Shown here: positions 55,940 through 64,000 of the stretch, piece after piece
How positions within the stretch are numbered: position 1 is the stretch's first letter
Layout of the letters: every line of letters starts with the position of its first letter
Assembly (NCBI RefSeq): GCF_003148745.1
Contig: NZ_QGGU01000001.1
Location: 75,536-139,535 of the forward strand
Source: Pleionea mediterranea
Lineage (GTDB): Bacteria; Pseudomonadota; Gammaproteobacteria; Enterobacterales; Kangiellaceae
Direction of reading: 5' to 3'
DNA: 64,000 nucleotides
Notes under the pieces: generated by a model
What the model was told of the DNA's origin: nothing
Seen by the model: the letters and a program-made list of their open reading frames with translations, nothing else
The model's database searches: none
Program-made: the position numbers and the translations under genes

Positions 55940-58195
55940 TTACAATAAAGCTTCAGCTCGAATGTGCTGTGTTATTCGATCGAGCTTTTGTTCTAACATT
56001 GTTTTATCATTCTCTGGCGGGTCACACTCCGCCAGAATAAAGTGAGCGGTACGCAAAACTTCGCGCCAGCGCGGTTTTTTAGGCAGCGTCTTAATGGTTA
56101 AATAACGATCCAGCGAGCGTGTTCGCAGTCGACCATCATCAATCGACACGCGCCAGATACCGCTTTTTTCTGCCAGCTCAATGCGAGAAGTCTTTGTTGT
56201 GGTTTCCCATATCTGTAAGCTGTTTAACATTAGGTCTACCAGCATTTGATGATAACTTGCCTGGGGTAAGACGGCATTGACCGGCAGGTCATTCGCGGCA
56301 TCATGATGATCACAAATAATTATCATAACCATAGGTTCCTCACGATGAATGCTGCTGGCAATAATATTGTATTGCTGTGATTTTCCTTTGATCATTAAAG
56401 TGATGTCTTTTAAGTGTCGATGCTCAATATCTTCTTCACTTTGCCAAATATTCCAAAATGTTTGATTGCTAAAAGGAATAATATTTTTCAGTTGCTCGCC
56501 TTCTATTTTTGACGGTGCAATATTAAGCAGTTCACCAAGAGCATTATTTGAAAATATCAGTGTTTGTTGATTATTGAACAGCATGATGGGCTGAGTCAGC
56601 TGGCCAAAGGCGGATTTTAATGAATTGTAGTTACTGCCAAGATCAGTCACTTTTTGTCGATGAAAGGCAATTTCTTGTTCAAAGGTTGCTTTCATTTGTT
56701 TTCGTTTTTTTAATAGCCAGATAATAAAAACCACGGAAGCCATAACCAACAGGAAAATGGTCAGTATCAGTAATGTGATTTTATTTTTGTTATTAGAAAT
56801 TTCCAGCTGCTTAATTCGGTTGTCCTGATTGAGCAGTTTTATTTCTTTTTGTTGTTGATCGTACTCAAAAAATGCACGTTTTTGAGCGAGCGATTCATCG
56901 TGACTTCTTTCAAAATAATCCACCTGCCGAGCCATTTGTTTGGTTTGGAACTGCAGCGCTTTTTGCCATTGCGAAAAATGAGAGGCATTTTTTACCAATA
57001 AATCGAGCGCTTTTAATTCAAGGCTTCTATCCGACTGAGACTCTGCCTGTTGTAAGGCTGATTGGTACAGTGATTCGGCTTGTTGATAATTGCCCTGCAA
57101 TGACTGCAGTTTACCTAGCGCCAGTTTTAATTTTGATGACTGATCATTAGCGCCTAAAGCCAGTTCCAAAGATTGCGCGTGATCCAGATATTGTTGCGCG
57201 ATGGTTAGTTGTTCTTGGTGCAGGCTGTTACTTGCCAGTAAAACCAATAAACGGAGCTGTGCGTGTTGTTGATCGGATTGTTGGAAATAATCTAACGATT
57301 GAGAAAAGACCTGTTGCGCTTTTTTTGGTTGATTCTGTTCCAGATATATCACACCTAAATTTTCTCGCGTATGAGCAATCGCGGCTTGATGATCGGCCTG
57401 TATATAATAGTTTAATGCTTGAGTGTAATAGTCTTCTGCTTTAATCCAATCTTTTAATTTCCGGTAAACCGAACCAATATTATTTAATGTAACGGCCAGA
57501 GATTTAGGCGATGCGTAAGTTTCTTTTATGGTTAAGCTTTGTTGGTAGGCTTGCAGCGCTTCTGGGTATTCGGTCATCGCCAGATGAGCGGTTCCTATGT
57601 CAGACAAAGCTTTACCAGTTAATTGCGGGAATTGTTGATTTTGTTTTCTGTTGGTTAATGCTTTGGCTTGTTGAAATAAATTTAATGCGTGCGGATAACG
57701 TCCCTGACGATAAGCGAGTATGCCCTGTCTGCGTAAATAATTAAATTGTAATGTCAGTGGCTGTTGGGCCCAATTATAGGATTGTAATTCACCGAGACGT
57801 TGCTCGGCCTGTTTAAAGCGACCCTGACGAGTATAAAGTTCAACCAGCTTCAGTTGCCAATCTATCACTGAGGTATTGGTCTGTTTAGTATCTTCTAATG
57901 TCGTCTTCTTGAGAGTTTTAGAGATGATGTGTTCACAGTATTCGATCTGCTGCGCTAACGTGTCCTTGGCGATCAAGCAATGATCATCAGGTAAATTATT
58001 AGGTGCCACAGAACTTGTGTTGTTTTTTTGTTGTGAGAGATGACCAGTGGCTTGTTCTGCATACACTATCGAGCAAGCACCGCACAAAGACATTAGGCCA
58101 AGCAAAATAATGGCAAAGGAATACCCTGAGCATAATTGAGTTGAGCGTGACTGATTTGGGCATAAGTAACTGGGCATGGCAGGTTTAAGCATCAT
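55940..58195 (-). CDS. TPR and PAS-like membrane signalling protein
   Basis: A 751-residue protein from ATG 58195; GTG 58204 is a longer alternative. After an N-terminal hydrophobic segment (ILLGLMSLCGACSIVYA) come six to eight TPR repeats (about 110-430: ALSDIGTAHLAMTEYPEALQ, TLNNIGSVYRKLKDWIKAED). A membrane helix (about 475-498, ITLLILTIFLLVMASVVFII) follows, then a coiled coil and a PAS-like domain (about 530-630). The C-terminal domain (about 645-751) carries the pattern LAEKSGIWRVSIDDGRLRTR and RYL, then KKPRWREVLRTAHFIL. I have seen this domain at the ends of gammaproteobacterial TPR sensors but cannot name it. No HisKA, HATPase, GGDEF or other output is visible. Confidence 0.8.
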   Translation of the reverse strand: MMLKPAMPSYLCPNQSRSTQLCSGYSFAIILLGLMSLCGACSIVYAEQATGHLSQQKNNTSSVAPNNLPDDHCLIAKDTLAQQIEYCEHIISKTLKKTTLEDTKQTNTSVIDWQLKLVELYTRQGRFKQAEQRLGELQSYNWAQQPLTLQFNYLRRQGILAYRQGRYPHALNLFQQAKALTNRKQNQQFPQLTGKALSDIGTAHLAMTEYPEALQAYQQSLTIKETYASPKSLAVTLNNIGSVYRKLKDWIKAEDYYTQALNYYIQADHQAAIAHTRENLGVIYLEQNQPKKAQQVFSQSLDYFQQSDQQHAQLRLLVLLASNSLHQEQLTIAQQYLDHAQSLELALGANDQSSKLKLALGKLQSLQGNYQQAESLYQSALQQAESQSDRSLELKALDLLVKNASHFSQWQKALQFQTKQMARQVDYFERSHDESLAQKRAFFEYDQQQKEIKLLNQDNRIKQLEISNNKNKITLLILTIFLLVMASVVFIIWLLKKRKQMKATFEQEIAFHRQKVTDLGSNYNSLKSAFGQLTQPIMLFNNQQTLIFSNNALGELLNIAPSKIEGEQLKNIIPFSNQTFWNIWQSEEDIEHRHLKDITLMIKGKSQQYNIIASSIHREEPMVMIIICDHHDAANDLPVNAVLPQASYHQMLVDLMLNSLQIWETTTKTSRIELAEKSGIWRVSIDDGRLRTRSLDRYLTIKTLPKKPRWREVLRTAHFILAECDPPENDKTMLEQKLDRITQHIRAEALL

Positions 58196-58621
58196 TGAAA
58201 GCACCTAACCTTACGCATTAACGATAAGACATTCAATTGTTCATATTGCGCACAGATATGCCTGGACATTTCTATCGGAAGGTTTTGTTTAAATAATTAA
58301 ATCCTTTTAAGGGCTTGGTGCGTCTAAAGATTCCGATAGTGCGTCAATCGGATGATCATTTGATCGTAAAACAAATGGATCGCGGAAGGGGTCATTGACC
58401 AGCCGAAGAATTGAATAGCCAAGATCCTGTTTGAGGTTAAGCGCATTCTTTTGCTTTAGACACATTCGTTAACATTTGCAGTCATCTGAACCACTGCATC
58501 GACGTATCGTTTAACTAAGTAGCCACTTTTTTGTGTAACTGACTAATTTTGAACGGTCATTGATATCGCTACGATTAATATAGTTCCATAAAATCAATAG
58601 GTTATGGCTTTTATATTGGTT

Positions 58622-58637
58622 TGGCACTTATTCTGCT
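58622..58637 (+). promoter_or_regulatory. Sigma-54-like promoter box
   Basis: TGGCAC-N5-CTGCT with exactly 10 bp between the invariant GG and GC. It is about 295 bp upstream of the efflux adaptor start. Chance occurrence in 64 kb is not negligible. Confidence 0.25.
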
Positions 58638-58757
58638 TGTGGGTTAATTATCAGGAAGGTTAATGACGTTCTGTTGAGCGATATTAAGGCTAAACAGACG
58701 TTTATGTGAATCTTCTGGATATTTGGTTACAAATTCAGGCTGTATTCATGTGACTTG

Positions 58758-58779
58758 GTGTTGTATAAATGTATAACAC
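58758..58779. promoter_or_regulatory. Imperfect palindrome, possible repressor site
   Basis: gtgtt-N12-aacac around an AT-rich centre that contains -10-like hexamers. Its position, 153 bp before the efflux operon, would fit a TetR/MarR-type operator (inference). Confidence 0.3.
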
Positions 58780-58931
58780 ATGGTGTTAAGTCCTTACATT
58801 GAGTCGTTTGGACAAGGCTTTGCTGGTGAAAAGGTTAATGCTCTAGATTGAACACGCTCAAGCTAGAACAAAAGCAAAGCAAAAGTAGAGAAAAGCAGTA
58901 CTTCAGAATTTATAGATAATTAGGATGAGTT

Positions 58932-60038
58932 ATGAATCGTTTAAGACAGGTAGTGGCGTTAAGTACAGTAGCTGCAATGGCATTATTAAGTGGCTGTAAT
59001 GATGGTTCGGCAAAGACATCTGAGCAGGCTGAAAACGAGAAAAAGGAAGAGGTAGCTGTACCGGTTGAAGTTGCCAGTGTCGCAACGGGTGATATCAGCG
59101 CTGTTTATTCAAATACCACTTCATTGGAAGCTGAAAATCAGGCGGTCATAGTGGCAAAAAGCAGCGAAATCATTACCGAGATTTTTGTGGAAGAAGGTGA
59201 CTTTGTTGAGAAAGGTCAGCGTATGGCGCAGCTGAATACCGATAAACTAACACTGGAAGTTAAACGTGCTGAGGCGAACTTAAAGCGTCTTAAAACGGAA
59301 TTAGAACGAAATCGTCGAATTTACGAAAAGAAAATGGTCAGTTCCGACACTTACGAAAAATTAAAGTTTGATTATCAGGCTCAAAAAGCGGCTTACGAAT
59401 TGTCAAAACTGCAATTGGAGTTTGCCTCGGTCGTTGCGCCCATATCAGGTGTTGTTTCTGAACGAATGGTAAAAGTTGGCAATATGGTGAATTTGAATCA
59501 GGCCATGTTTAAAGTGACCGATTTCGATCCATTGCATGCGGTTATCCATGTGCCCGAGAGAGAGTTATCCAAATTAAAAACTAATCAAGCGGCCTGGTTA
59601 AAAGTAGATGCACGGGAACAACAATTATTTACAGGAAAAATTTTACGTATTAGTCCAGTGGTTGATCCAACCAGTGGCACTTTTAAGGTAACCGTAGAAA
59701 TTGAAAACAAAAACAATGCGCTTATGCCCGGCATGTTTGGTCGAGTGGGTATTGTTTACGCTAACCATAAAGATACATTGTTAATCAGTAAAGATGCTCT
59801 AATCGCTGAAGAGCAGGAACCTACTGTATTTAAAGTTAATGACGGTGCCGTCGTCAAAGTTAATATTACAACTGGATTTGAAGATAACAACAATATCGAG
59901 GTTCTGACCGGTCTTAATTCAGGTGATCAGGTAGTTATCGCGGGTAAAAATAGCTTGAAAGATAATAGTAAGGTAGAGATTTTAGGCCAGTCAAAAGAAG
60001 CTGATGCAACGTCACTAGCGGGTCTTAAAGTTAACTAA
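58932..60038 (+). CDS. RND efflux periplasmic adaptor (membrane fusion) lipoprotein
   Basis: A 368-residue HlyD/AcrA-type adaptor. The lipobox ALLSGC puts Cys at 22. A split lipoyl domain (VAKSSEIITEIFVEEGDFVE and FASVVAPISGVVSERMVKVG) encloses a short alpha-hairpin (LEVKRAEANLKRLKTELERN). A beta-barrel and a membrane-proximal domain (GLNSGDQVVIAG) follow. It links the inner-membrane pump to an outer-membrane channel, which is not in the window. ATG 58932 is preceded by AGGATG. It heads the operon with two permease genes. Confidence 0.94.
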   Translation: MNRLRQVVALSTVAAMALLSGCNDGSAKTSEQAENEKKEEVAVPVEVASVATGDISAVYSNTTSLEAENQAVIVAKSSEIITEIFVEEGDFVEKGQRMAQLNTDKLTLEVKRAEANLKRLKTELERNRRIYEKKMVSSDTYEKLKFDYQAQKAAYELSKLQLEFASVVAPISGVVSERMVKVGNMVNLNQAMFKVTDFDPLHAVIHVPERELSKLKTNQAAWLKVDAREQQLFTGKILRISPVVDPTSGTFKVTVEIENKNNALMPGMFGRVGIVYANHKDTLLISKDALIAEEQEPTVFKVNDGAVVKVNITTGFEDNNNIEVLTGLNSGDQVVIAGKNSLKDNSKVEILGQSKEADATSLAGLKVN

Positions 60039-60050
60039 AACGGATGACGC

Positions 60051-60092
60051 ATGGCGAAAGTATTGTTACGCAAGACTTTCGCTGCCATTTTT
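60051..60092 (+). terminator. Hairpin with T-run between adaptor and permease genes
   Basis: atggc-gaaagt pairs with actttc-gct-gccat across a 13-base loop with a 3-base bulge. It ends in TTTTT, 12 bp past the adaptor stop. It may act as an attenuator inside the operon, lowering permease relative to adaptor transcription. Confidence 0.55.
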
Positions 60093-60164
60093 AACAGGAA
60101 TAATAAATCGCTGCAGTCAAATGCGGTTTATGAACCATCTTATTGCAATTCTTTGGGGACATAG

Positions 60165-63100
60165 ATGAGTTTAACCAAATCAGTTGTTGATGTATCGACA
60201 CGACGTCCAGTAACCGTTTCAATGTTTACGATTGCGCTGTTGGTGTTTGGTATGGTTTTGGTCGGTCGATTGGGTTTAACGCTGCTGCCCGATTTATCTT
60301 ATCCAACTTTAACCGTGCGAACAGAGTTTGCCGGTGCTGCTCCGGCCGAAGTTGAAAACTTAATTTCAAAGCCTATTGAAGAATCCCTTGGTGTTGTTAA
60401 AAATTTGAGACAGATACGATCAATATCTCGTGCCGGACAATCGGATGTTGTGCTTGAGTTTAACTGGGGTTCTGACATGGGTATGGCAGGCCTCGATGTG
60501 CGTGAAAAACTGGATGTTGTGCAGTTGCCATTAGAAGTTAAGCGCCCCAGTTTATTGCGATTTAATCCGTCTTTGGCGCCAGTGGTCCGGTTTGCACTTT
60601 CATCAAAAACGTCTGCTGCATCAAGTAATGAAGAAAATTCTGTTGCGAGTGAATCACGATTAATCGAACTGCGCCGATTTGCGCAGGAAGAAATTAAACG
60701 TCGAATTGAATCGATAGAAGGTATTGCTGCAGTAAAAGTCAGTGGCGGTCTGGAAGATGAAGTTCAGGTATTGGTGGATCAGGAAAAACTGAGCCAGTTA
60801 AATCTATCGATACAACAAGTTGCTGCACGGTTACGCGCCGAAAATGTTAATTTATCCGGTGGTCGACTTGAACAGGGTTCGCAACAGTTTTTAATCAGAA
60901 CCATTAATCAATATCAATCCGTCAGTGAAATAGCCAACTCCATTATCGCCATTCAAAATGGTAAAACGGTTTATTTGAATGATATTGCCGAGGTTAAACA
61001 GAAGTTTAAAGAACGAGAAGCCATTACTCGCCTTAATGGGGCCGAAGCGGTTGAAATTGCCATTTACAAAGAAGGCGATGCGAATACGGTAACGGTCGCT
61101 GAACGATTAAGTCAAAAAGTAAATCAAATTAAGCGAAGCGTACCTGATGATATGCAGCTTAAGGAAATTTATAATCAATCGACATTTATCGAACAGGCAA
61201 TTGATGAAGTGGTTAGCAACGCCATAGTAGGTGGTGTGTTGGCCATGATTATTCTGTATTTGTTTTTAAGGAATTTCCGCGCAACCTTAATTATTTCATT
61301 GTCGATCCCAATTTCAGTAGTGGTGAGCTTTAATATGATGTTTGCTGCTGAAATAACCATGAATATTATGTCGCTGGGTGGTCTGGCGCTGGCGGTTGGA
61401 TTGTTGGTTGATAATGCTATTGTGGTGCTGGAAAACATTACACGCCATAAAGAGCAAGGTAAAGATGCGGTTACAGCCGCTCGAGAGGGAACCAAAGAAG
61501 TTGCTTCGGCAATAACGGCGGCTACCTTTACAACCGTTGCCGTATTTTTGCCCTTGGTTTTTGTTCAGGGGATAGCCGGGCAGTTGTTCAGTGACCAGGC
61601 CTTAACGGTAACTTTTGCTCTGCTTATTTCTTTATTGGTTGCGATAACCTTTATTCCTATGATGGCATCGATTGGTGGGCGCAAAAATCCATATTCTGGC
61701 AACGATGAACATACCGCTAAACAACCTGGTAAGAATATTTTTATTCGTTTGTTAAGAGCGATTTTTGTCGCTGGGCCCAGTTATCTGATCTCATTTTTTA
61801 TGATTATCAGCAAGATTTTTAGTCGAGTATTTTTTGCTGTTTTTTATTTACTATCGATCCCATTTAACTTTTTTTATCAAGCCATAGAAAAAGGCTATGC
61901 GCGTTTACTTAAGCGCTCGCTTGAATTAAAAGCGTTAGTGATACTGGTGGCTCTGGTGGCCTTTGGTTCCAGCTTATGGCTGGTAAATCGTATAGGCGTT
62001 GAGCTAATACCTCAGTTGTCGCAAGGGGAATTGATTGTTGAAATTAAGGCAGCATCCGGTACGCCCTTGCAACGAACCGATGGATTAGTCAATCAGGTTC
62101 AATCAATCGCCTCTTCAATTTCAGGCATTGAAAGAACCTACTCTGTTGCCGGAACCGGCAATCAGTTGGATTCAAGTCCGGAAAAAGGCGGTGAAAATAT
62201 TGGTGAGCTTAATATTGTTATTGCCAAACCCTTGTCTCCAGAAAAAGAAGCCCGGGTGATCCGTGAACTACGATCGGCGTTAAGTAATATTACAGCCATA
62301 GAATTTAATATTGAAAAGCCATCGTTATTCAGTTTTAAAACACCTCTGGAAGTTGAGGTAATGGGCTTTAATCTGGAAAAGGTTAAGCAGCAGTCAAACC
62401 GTCTTATGGATAAGATGATGCAACAAGACAGATTCACCGATATCAAGTCAACCTTGCAGCAAGGGCATCCTGAAGTTCAAATTAAATTTGATCATGTGAA
62501 AGCTGCACACCTTGGGCTCAGTGTGCCCGATGTTGCGGATCGCGTTGTGGATCAACTTAAAGGAGAGGTTGCTACCAAGTACGCATTTCGTGACAGAAAA
62601 ATCGATGTATTAGTAAGAGTAGAAGAAGATGATCGGGCATCAATTAATGATGTTAAAAAGCTGATCGTAAATCCACAAGCCGATAGACCGATCACATTAG
62701 ACGCTATCGCGGATATTACCGTGGCCATAGGTCCCAGTGAGATCCATCGTATCAATCAGGAACGGGTGGCTATTATCAGTGCCAATTTAAATTATGGCGA
62801 TCTTGGCGAAGGCGCTAATGTATTAAAAAATCTGGTGGCGGAATTACCTGAGCTAAAAGGTATTGAAGTGAGAGTTGCCGGACAAAACGAAGAAATGGAA
62901 GTGTCATTTAATTCATTAAAGCTTGCGCTTTTATTGGCAATCTTTCTGGTTTATCTGGTTATGGCGTCACAGTTTGAATCCTTATTGCATCCTTTCGTTA
63001 TTTTATTCAGCGTTCCCTTAGCCTTGGTGGGTGCGGTTTGGGCGCTATTTATTACGGGATCAACCATCAGTGTGGTGGTGTTTATTGGTTTAATTATGTT

Positions 63101-63398
63101 GGCGGGTATTGTGGTTAATAATGCCATTGTCCTGATTGATAAAATCAATCTGTTAAGAGAGCAGGGCATGGAAAAATATCAGGCAGTAAAAGAAGCCGCT
63201 AATGCCCGATTACGACCGATTGTTATGACGACCTTAACAACCACATTGGGTATGTTGCCATTGGCATTAGGGCTGGGTGAAGGTGCCGAAATTCGCGCAC
63301 CAATGGCCATTACGGTAATAGGCGGCTTATTAGTCTCGACATTGCTCACATTAGTGGTGATCCCTGTGCTCTACACCTTGTTTGATAGAAAAGGATAG
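60165..63398 (+). CDS. RND efflux permease (first of two)
   Basis: A 1077-residue inner-membrane pump with the standard twelve-helix, two-porter-loop plan. TM1 is in VTVSMFTIALLVFGMVLVGR, followed by LLPDLSYPTLTVRTEFAGAA. In TM4 the proton-relay site reads GLLVDNAIVVLENI (D416, N417), so only one of the two Asp of AcrB (D407/D408) is kept. The linker between helices 6 and 7 (about 503-590) is about 45 residues longer than in AcrB and hydrophobic (SYLISFFMIISKIFSRVFF). The C-terminal half has VYLVMASQFESLLHPFVILF and RLRPIVMTTLTTTLGMLPLA. The substrate is unknown. The next permease starts 5 bp later. Confidence 0.94.
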   Translation: MSLTKSVVDVSTRRPVTVSMFTIALLVFGMVLVGRLGLTLLPDLSYPTLTVRTEFAGAAPAEVENLISKPIEESLGVVKNLRQIRSISRAGQSDVVLEFNWGSDMGMAGLDVREKLDVVQLPLEVKRPSLLRFNPSLAPVVRFALSSKTSAASSNEENSVASESRLIELRRFAQEEIKRRIESIEGIAAVKVSGGLEDEVQVLVDQEKLSQLNLSIQQVAARLRAENVNLSGGRLEQGSQQFLIRTINQYQSVSEIANSIIAIQNGKTVYLNDIAEVKQKFKEREAITRLNGAEAVEIAIYKEGDANTVTVAERLSQKVNQIKRSVPDDMQLKEIYNQSTFIEQAIDEVVSNAIVGGVLAMIILYLFLRNFRATLIISLSIPISVVVSFNMMFAAEITMNIMSLGGLALAVGLLVDNAIVVLENITRHKEQGKDAVTAAREGTKEVASAITAATFTTVAVFLPLVFVQGIAGQLFSDQALTVTFALLISLLVAITFIPMMASIGGRKNPYSGNDEHTAKQPGKNIFIRLLRAIFVAGPSYLISFFMIISKIFSRVFFAVFYLLSIPFNFFYQAIEKGYARLLKRSLELKALVILVALVAFGSSLWLVNRIGVELIPQLSQGELIVEIKAASGTPLQRTDGLVNQVQSIASSISGIERTYSVAGTGNQLDSSPEKGGENIGELNIVIAKPLSPEKEARVIRELRSALSNITAIEFNIEKPSLFSFKTPLEVEVMGFNLEKVKQQSNRLMDKMMQQDRFTDIKSTLQQGHPEVQIKFDHVKAAHLGLSVPDVADRVVDQLKGEVATKYAFRDRKIDVLVRVEEDDRASINDVKKLIVNPQADRPITLDAIADITVAIGPSEIHRINQERVAIISANLNYGDLGEGANVLKNLVAELPELKGIEVRVAGQNEEMEVSFNSLKLALLLAIFLVYLVMASQFESLLHPFVILFSVPLALVGAVWALFITGSTISVVVFIGLIMLAGIVVNNAIVLIDKINLLREQGMEKYQAVKEAANARLRPIVMTTLTTTLGMLPLALGLGEGAEIRAPMAITVIGGLLVSTLLTLVVIPVLYTLFDRKG

Positions 63399-63403
63399 CG
63401 CCA

Positions 63404-64000
63404 ATGAAACTTACAGCACTTGCACTGAAACGCCCGGTTACCACCTTAATGTTTTTCCTTTGCTTTCTGGTAACCGGATTGCTGGCTTCTCGGTTGTTAC
63501 CACTTGAGTATTTTCCTTCGGTAAATTTTCCGGGGATCTTTATTCAGGTGCCCTACGGAAATTCATCGGCAGAAGAAATTGAAGAAACCATCACCCGGCC
63601 GATGGAGGAAGTGCTGGCTACCATGAGTTCCATTCAAACTCTCTGGTCGACCACCACTGATAATAATGCACAATTGTTTTTGCGCTTTGGTTGGGATCAA
63701 AATGCCCGCATTAAAGGTATTGAGGCAAGAGAAAAAATTGATGCTATTCGTGGTCAGTTGCCCGACGACTTGCAGCGAATCTTTGTGTTTACAGGTGGCA
63801 CCGGTGATATGCCGGTTTTGCAGCTGCGTATTTCGAGTCAGCGTGATCTGTCTAACGAATATAATTTACTGGAAAGAAAATTAAAGCGACCCATTGAACG
63901 CATCGATGGTGTTTCAAAAGTTGATTTATATGGTGTCGATCAGCAACAAATTAAAATTAAGTTAAACGCTGATCGGGTTGCCGCTCACAATATCAATCTG
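63404..64000 (+). CDS. RND efflux permease (second), cut by window end
   Basis: The ATG at 63404 begins an open frame running off the right edge (199 codons, no stop). The translation starts MKLTALALKRPVTTLMFFLC and continues LLPLEYFPSVNFPGIFIQVP, EETITRPMEEVLATMSSIQT and REKIDAIRGQLPDDLQRIF. This is the N-terminal membrane helix and first porter domain of an AcrB-like RND permease. Lying directly after the first permease, it makes an adaptor-permease-permease operon like mdtABC, where two different permeases form a mixed trimer (analogy only). Confidence 0.93.
   Translation, partial: MKLTALALKRPVTTLMFFLCFLVTGLLASRLLPLEYFPSVNFPGIFIQVPYGNSSAEEIEETITRPMEEVLATMSSIQTLWSTTTDNNAQLFLRFGWDQNARIKGIEAREKIDAIRGQLPDDLQRIFVFTGGTGDMPVLQLRISSQRDLSNEYNLLERKLKRPIERIDGVSKVDLYGVDQQQIKIKLNADRVAAHNINL

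Larger units (their letters stand above)
58205..58931. other. Long intergenic region (727 bp) upstream of the RND efflux operon
   Basis: No convincing ORF is seen. It contains a sigma-54-like box (58622-58637) and a 22-bp imperfect palindrome (58758-58779). A stretch resembling half of the element end (aacacgctc near 58851) is probably chance. A long leader is possible. Confidence 0.5.

Noticed and set aside
58840-58870. gctctagattgaacacgctcaagc resembling the element end
   Set aside because: Nine contiguous matching bases only and a broken order. Too weak to call a copy.
58441-58930. tRNA or structured RNA in the 727-bp gap
   Set aside because: No cloverleaf, TTCGANNC loop or strong stem set was found by reading both strands.

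Overview
The window is chromosomal DNA from a gammaproteobacterium, probably a marine heterotroph. GC content looks to be in the low to mid 40s by eye. The evidence is gene order: ruvB-ybgC-tolQRAB-pal-cpoB-queE-queC, then ndk-rlmN-pilF-rodZ-ispG-hisS-yfgM-bamB-der-xseA-guaB-guaA-tadA, which is the classical gammaproteobacterial order. Together with the c-di-GMP genes and a fused B12 acyl-CoA mutase, this suggests Oceanospirillales or Alteromonadales-like marine lineages (Kangiella-type). That placement is inference only. I see no tRNA, rRNA, CRISPR array, prophage or transposase gene.

Layout. Positions 1-6900 hold the 3' end of ruvB, a tightly overlapping Tol-Pal operon closed by a strong terminator, and the queuosine genes queE and queC. 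Positions 7100-11925 hold ndk, rlmN, pilF, rodZ and ispG. The expected next gene, hisS, is displaced by a short-chain dehydrogenase and a 1513-residue beta-propeller/PAS/GGDEF/EAL sensor. hisS-yfgM-bamB-der then resumes at 17514. An HDOD protein and a small AT-rich membrane protein separate der from xseA. guaB, guaA and tadA follow, each closed by a hairpin terminator. From 29881 the window becomes mixed accessory chromosome: fused isobutyryl-CoA mutase (icmF), a stand-alone EAL protein, a PGPGW membrane protein, a plant-like MTA/SAH nucleosidase, an AEC transporter, a DEAD-box helicase, a chemoreceptor, a host-attachment/baeRF-type protein, an 881-residue lipoprotein built of eight Ig-like repeats, cysG, a CvpA-DUF4124 fusion, several unknown proteins, a GbsR/MarR regulator with cytochrome bd oxidase (cioAB type), an M17 aminopeptidase, a secreted Cys-rich protein, a TPR/PAS membrane protein, and an RND efflux operon running off the right end.

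The genes fall into themes. Envelope: the Tol-Pal machine, BamB, PilF and RodZ, and RND efflux. Nucleotide and RNA metabolism: GuaAB, Ndk, QueEC, RlmN, TadA and DEAD-box. c-di-GMP and signalling: the 1513-residue sensor, EAL, HDOD and MCP. Respiration and carbon: bd oxidase and IcmF.

The most unusual structure I found is a 315-bp element (49865-50179). It has 31-bp perfect terminal inverted repeats beginning and ending with TA, and encloses two long hairpins and one tiny one in a multi-branched fold. A second inverted copy of its end lies at 53413-53431, so the regulator plus bd-oxidase genes are bracketed by matching ends. I recognise no autonomous transposase. This looks like a MITE-type or structured intergenic element that may have had a role in placing or moving cioAB.
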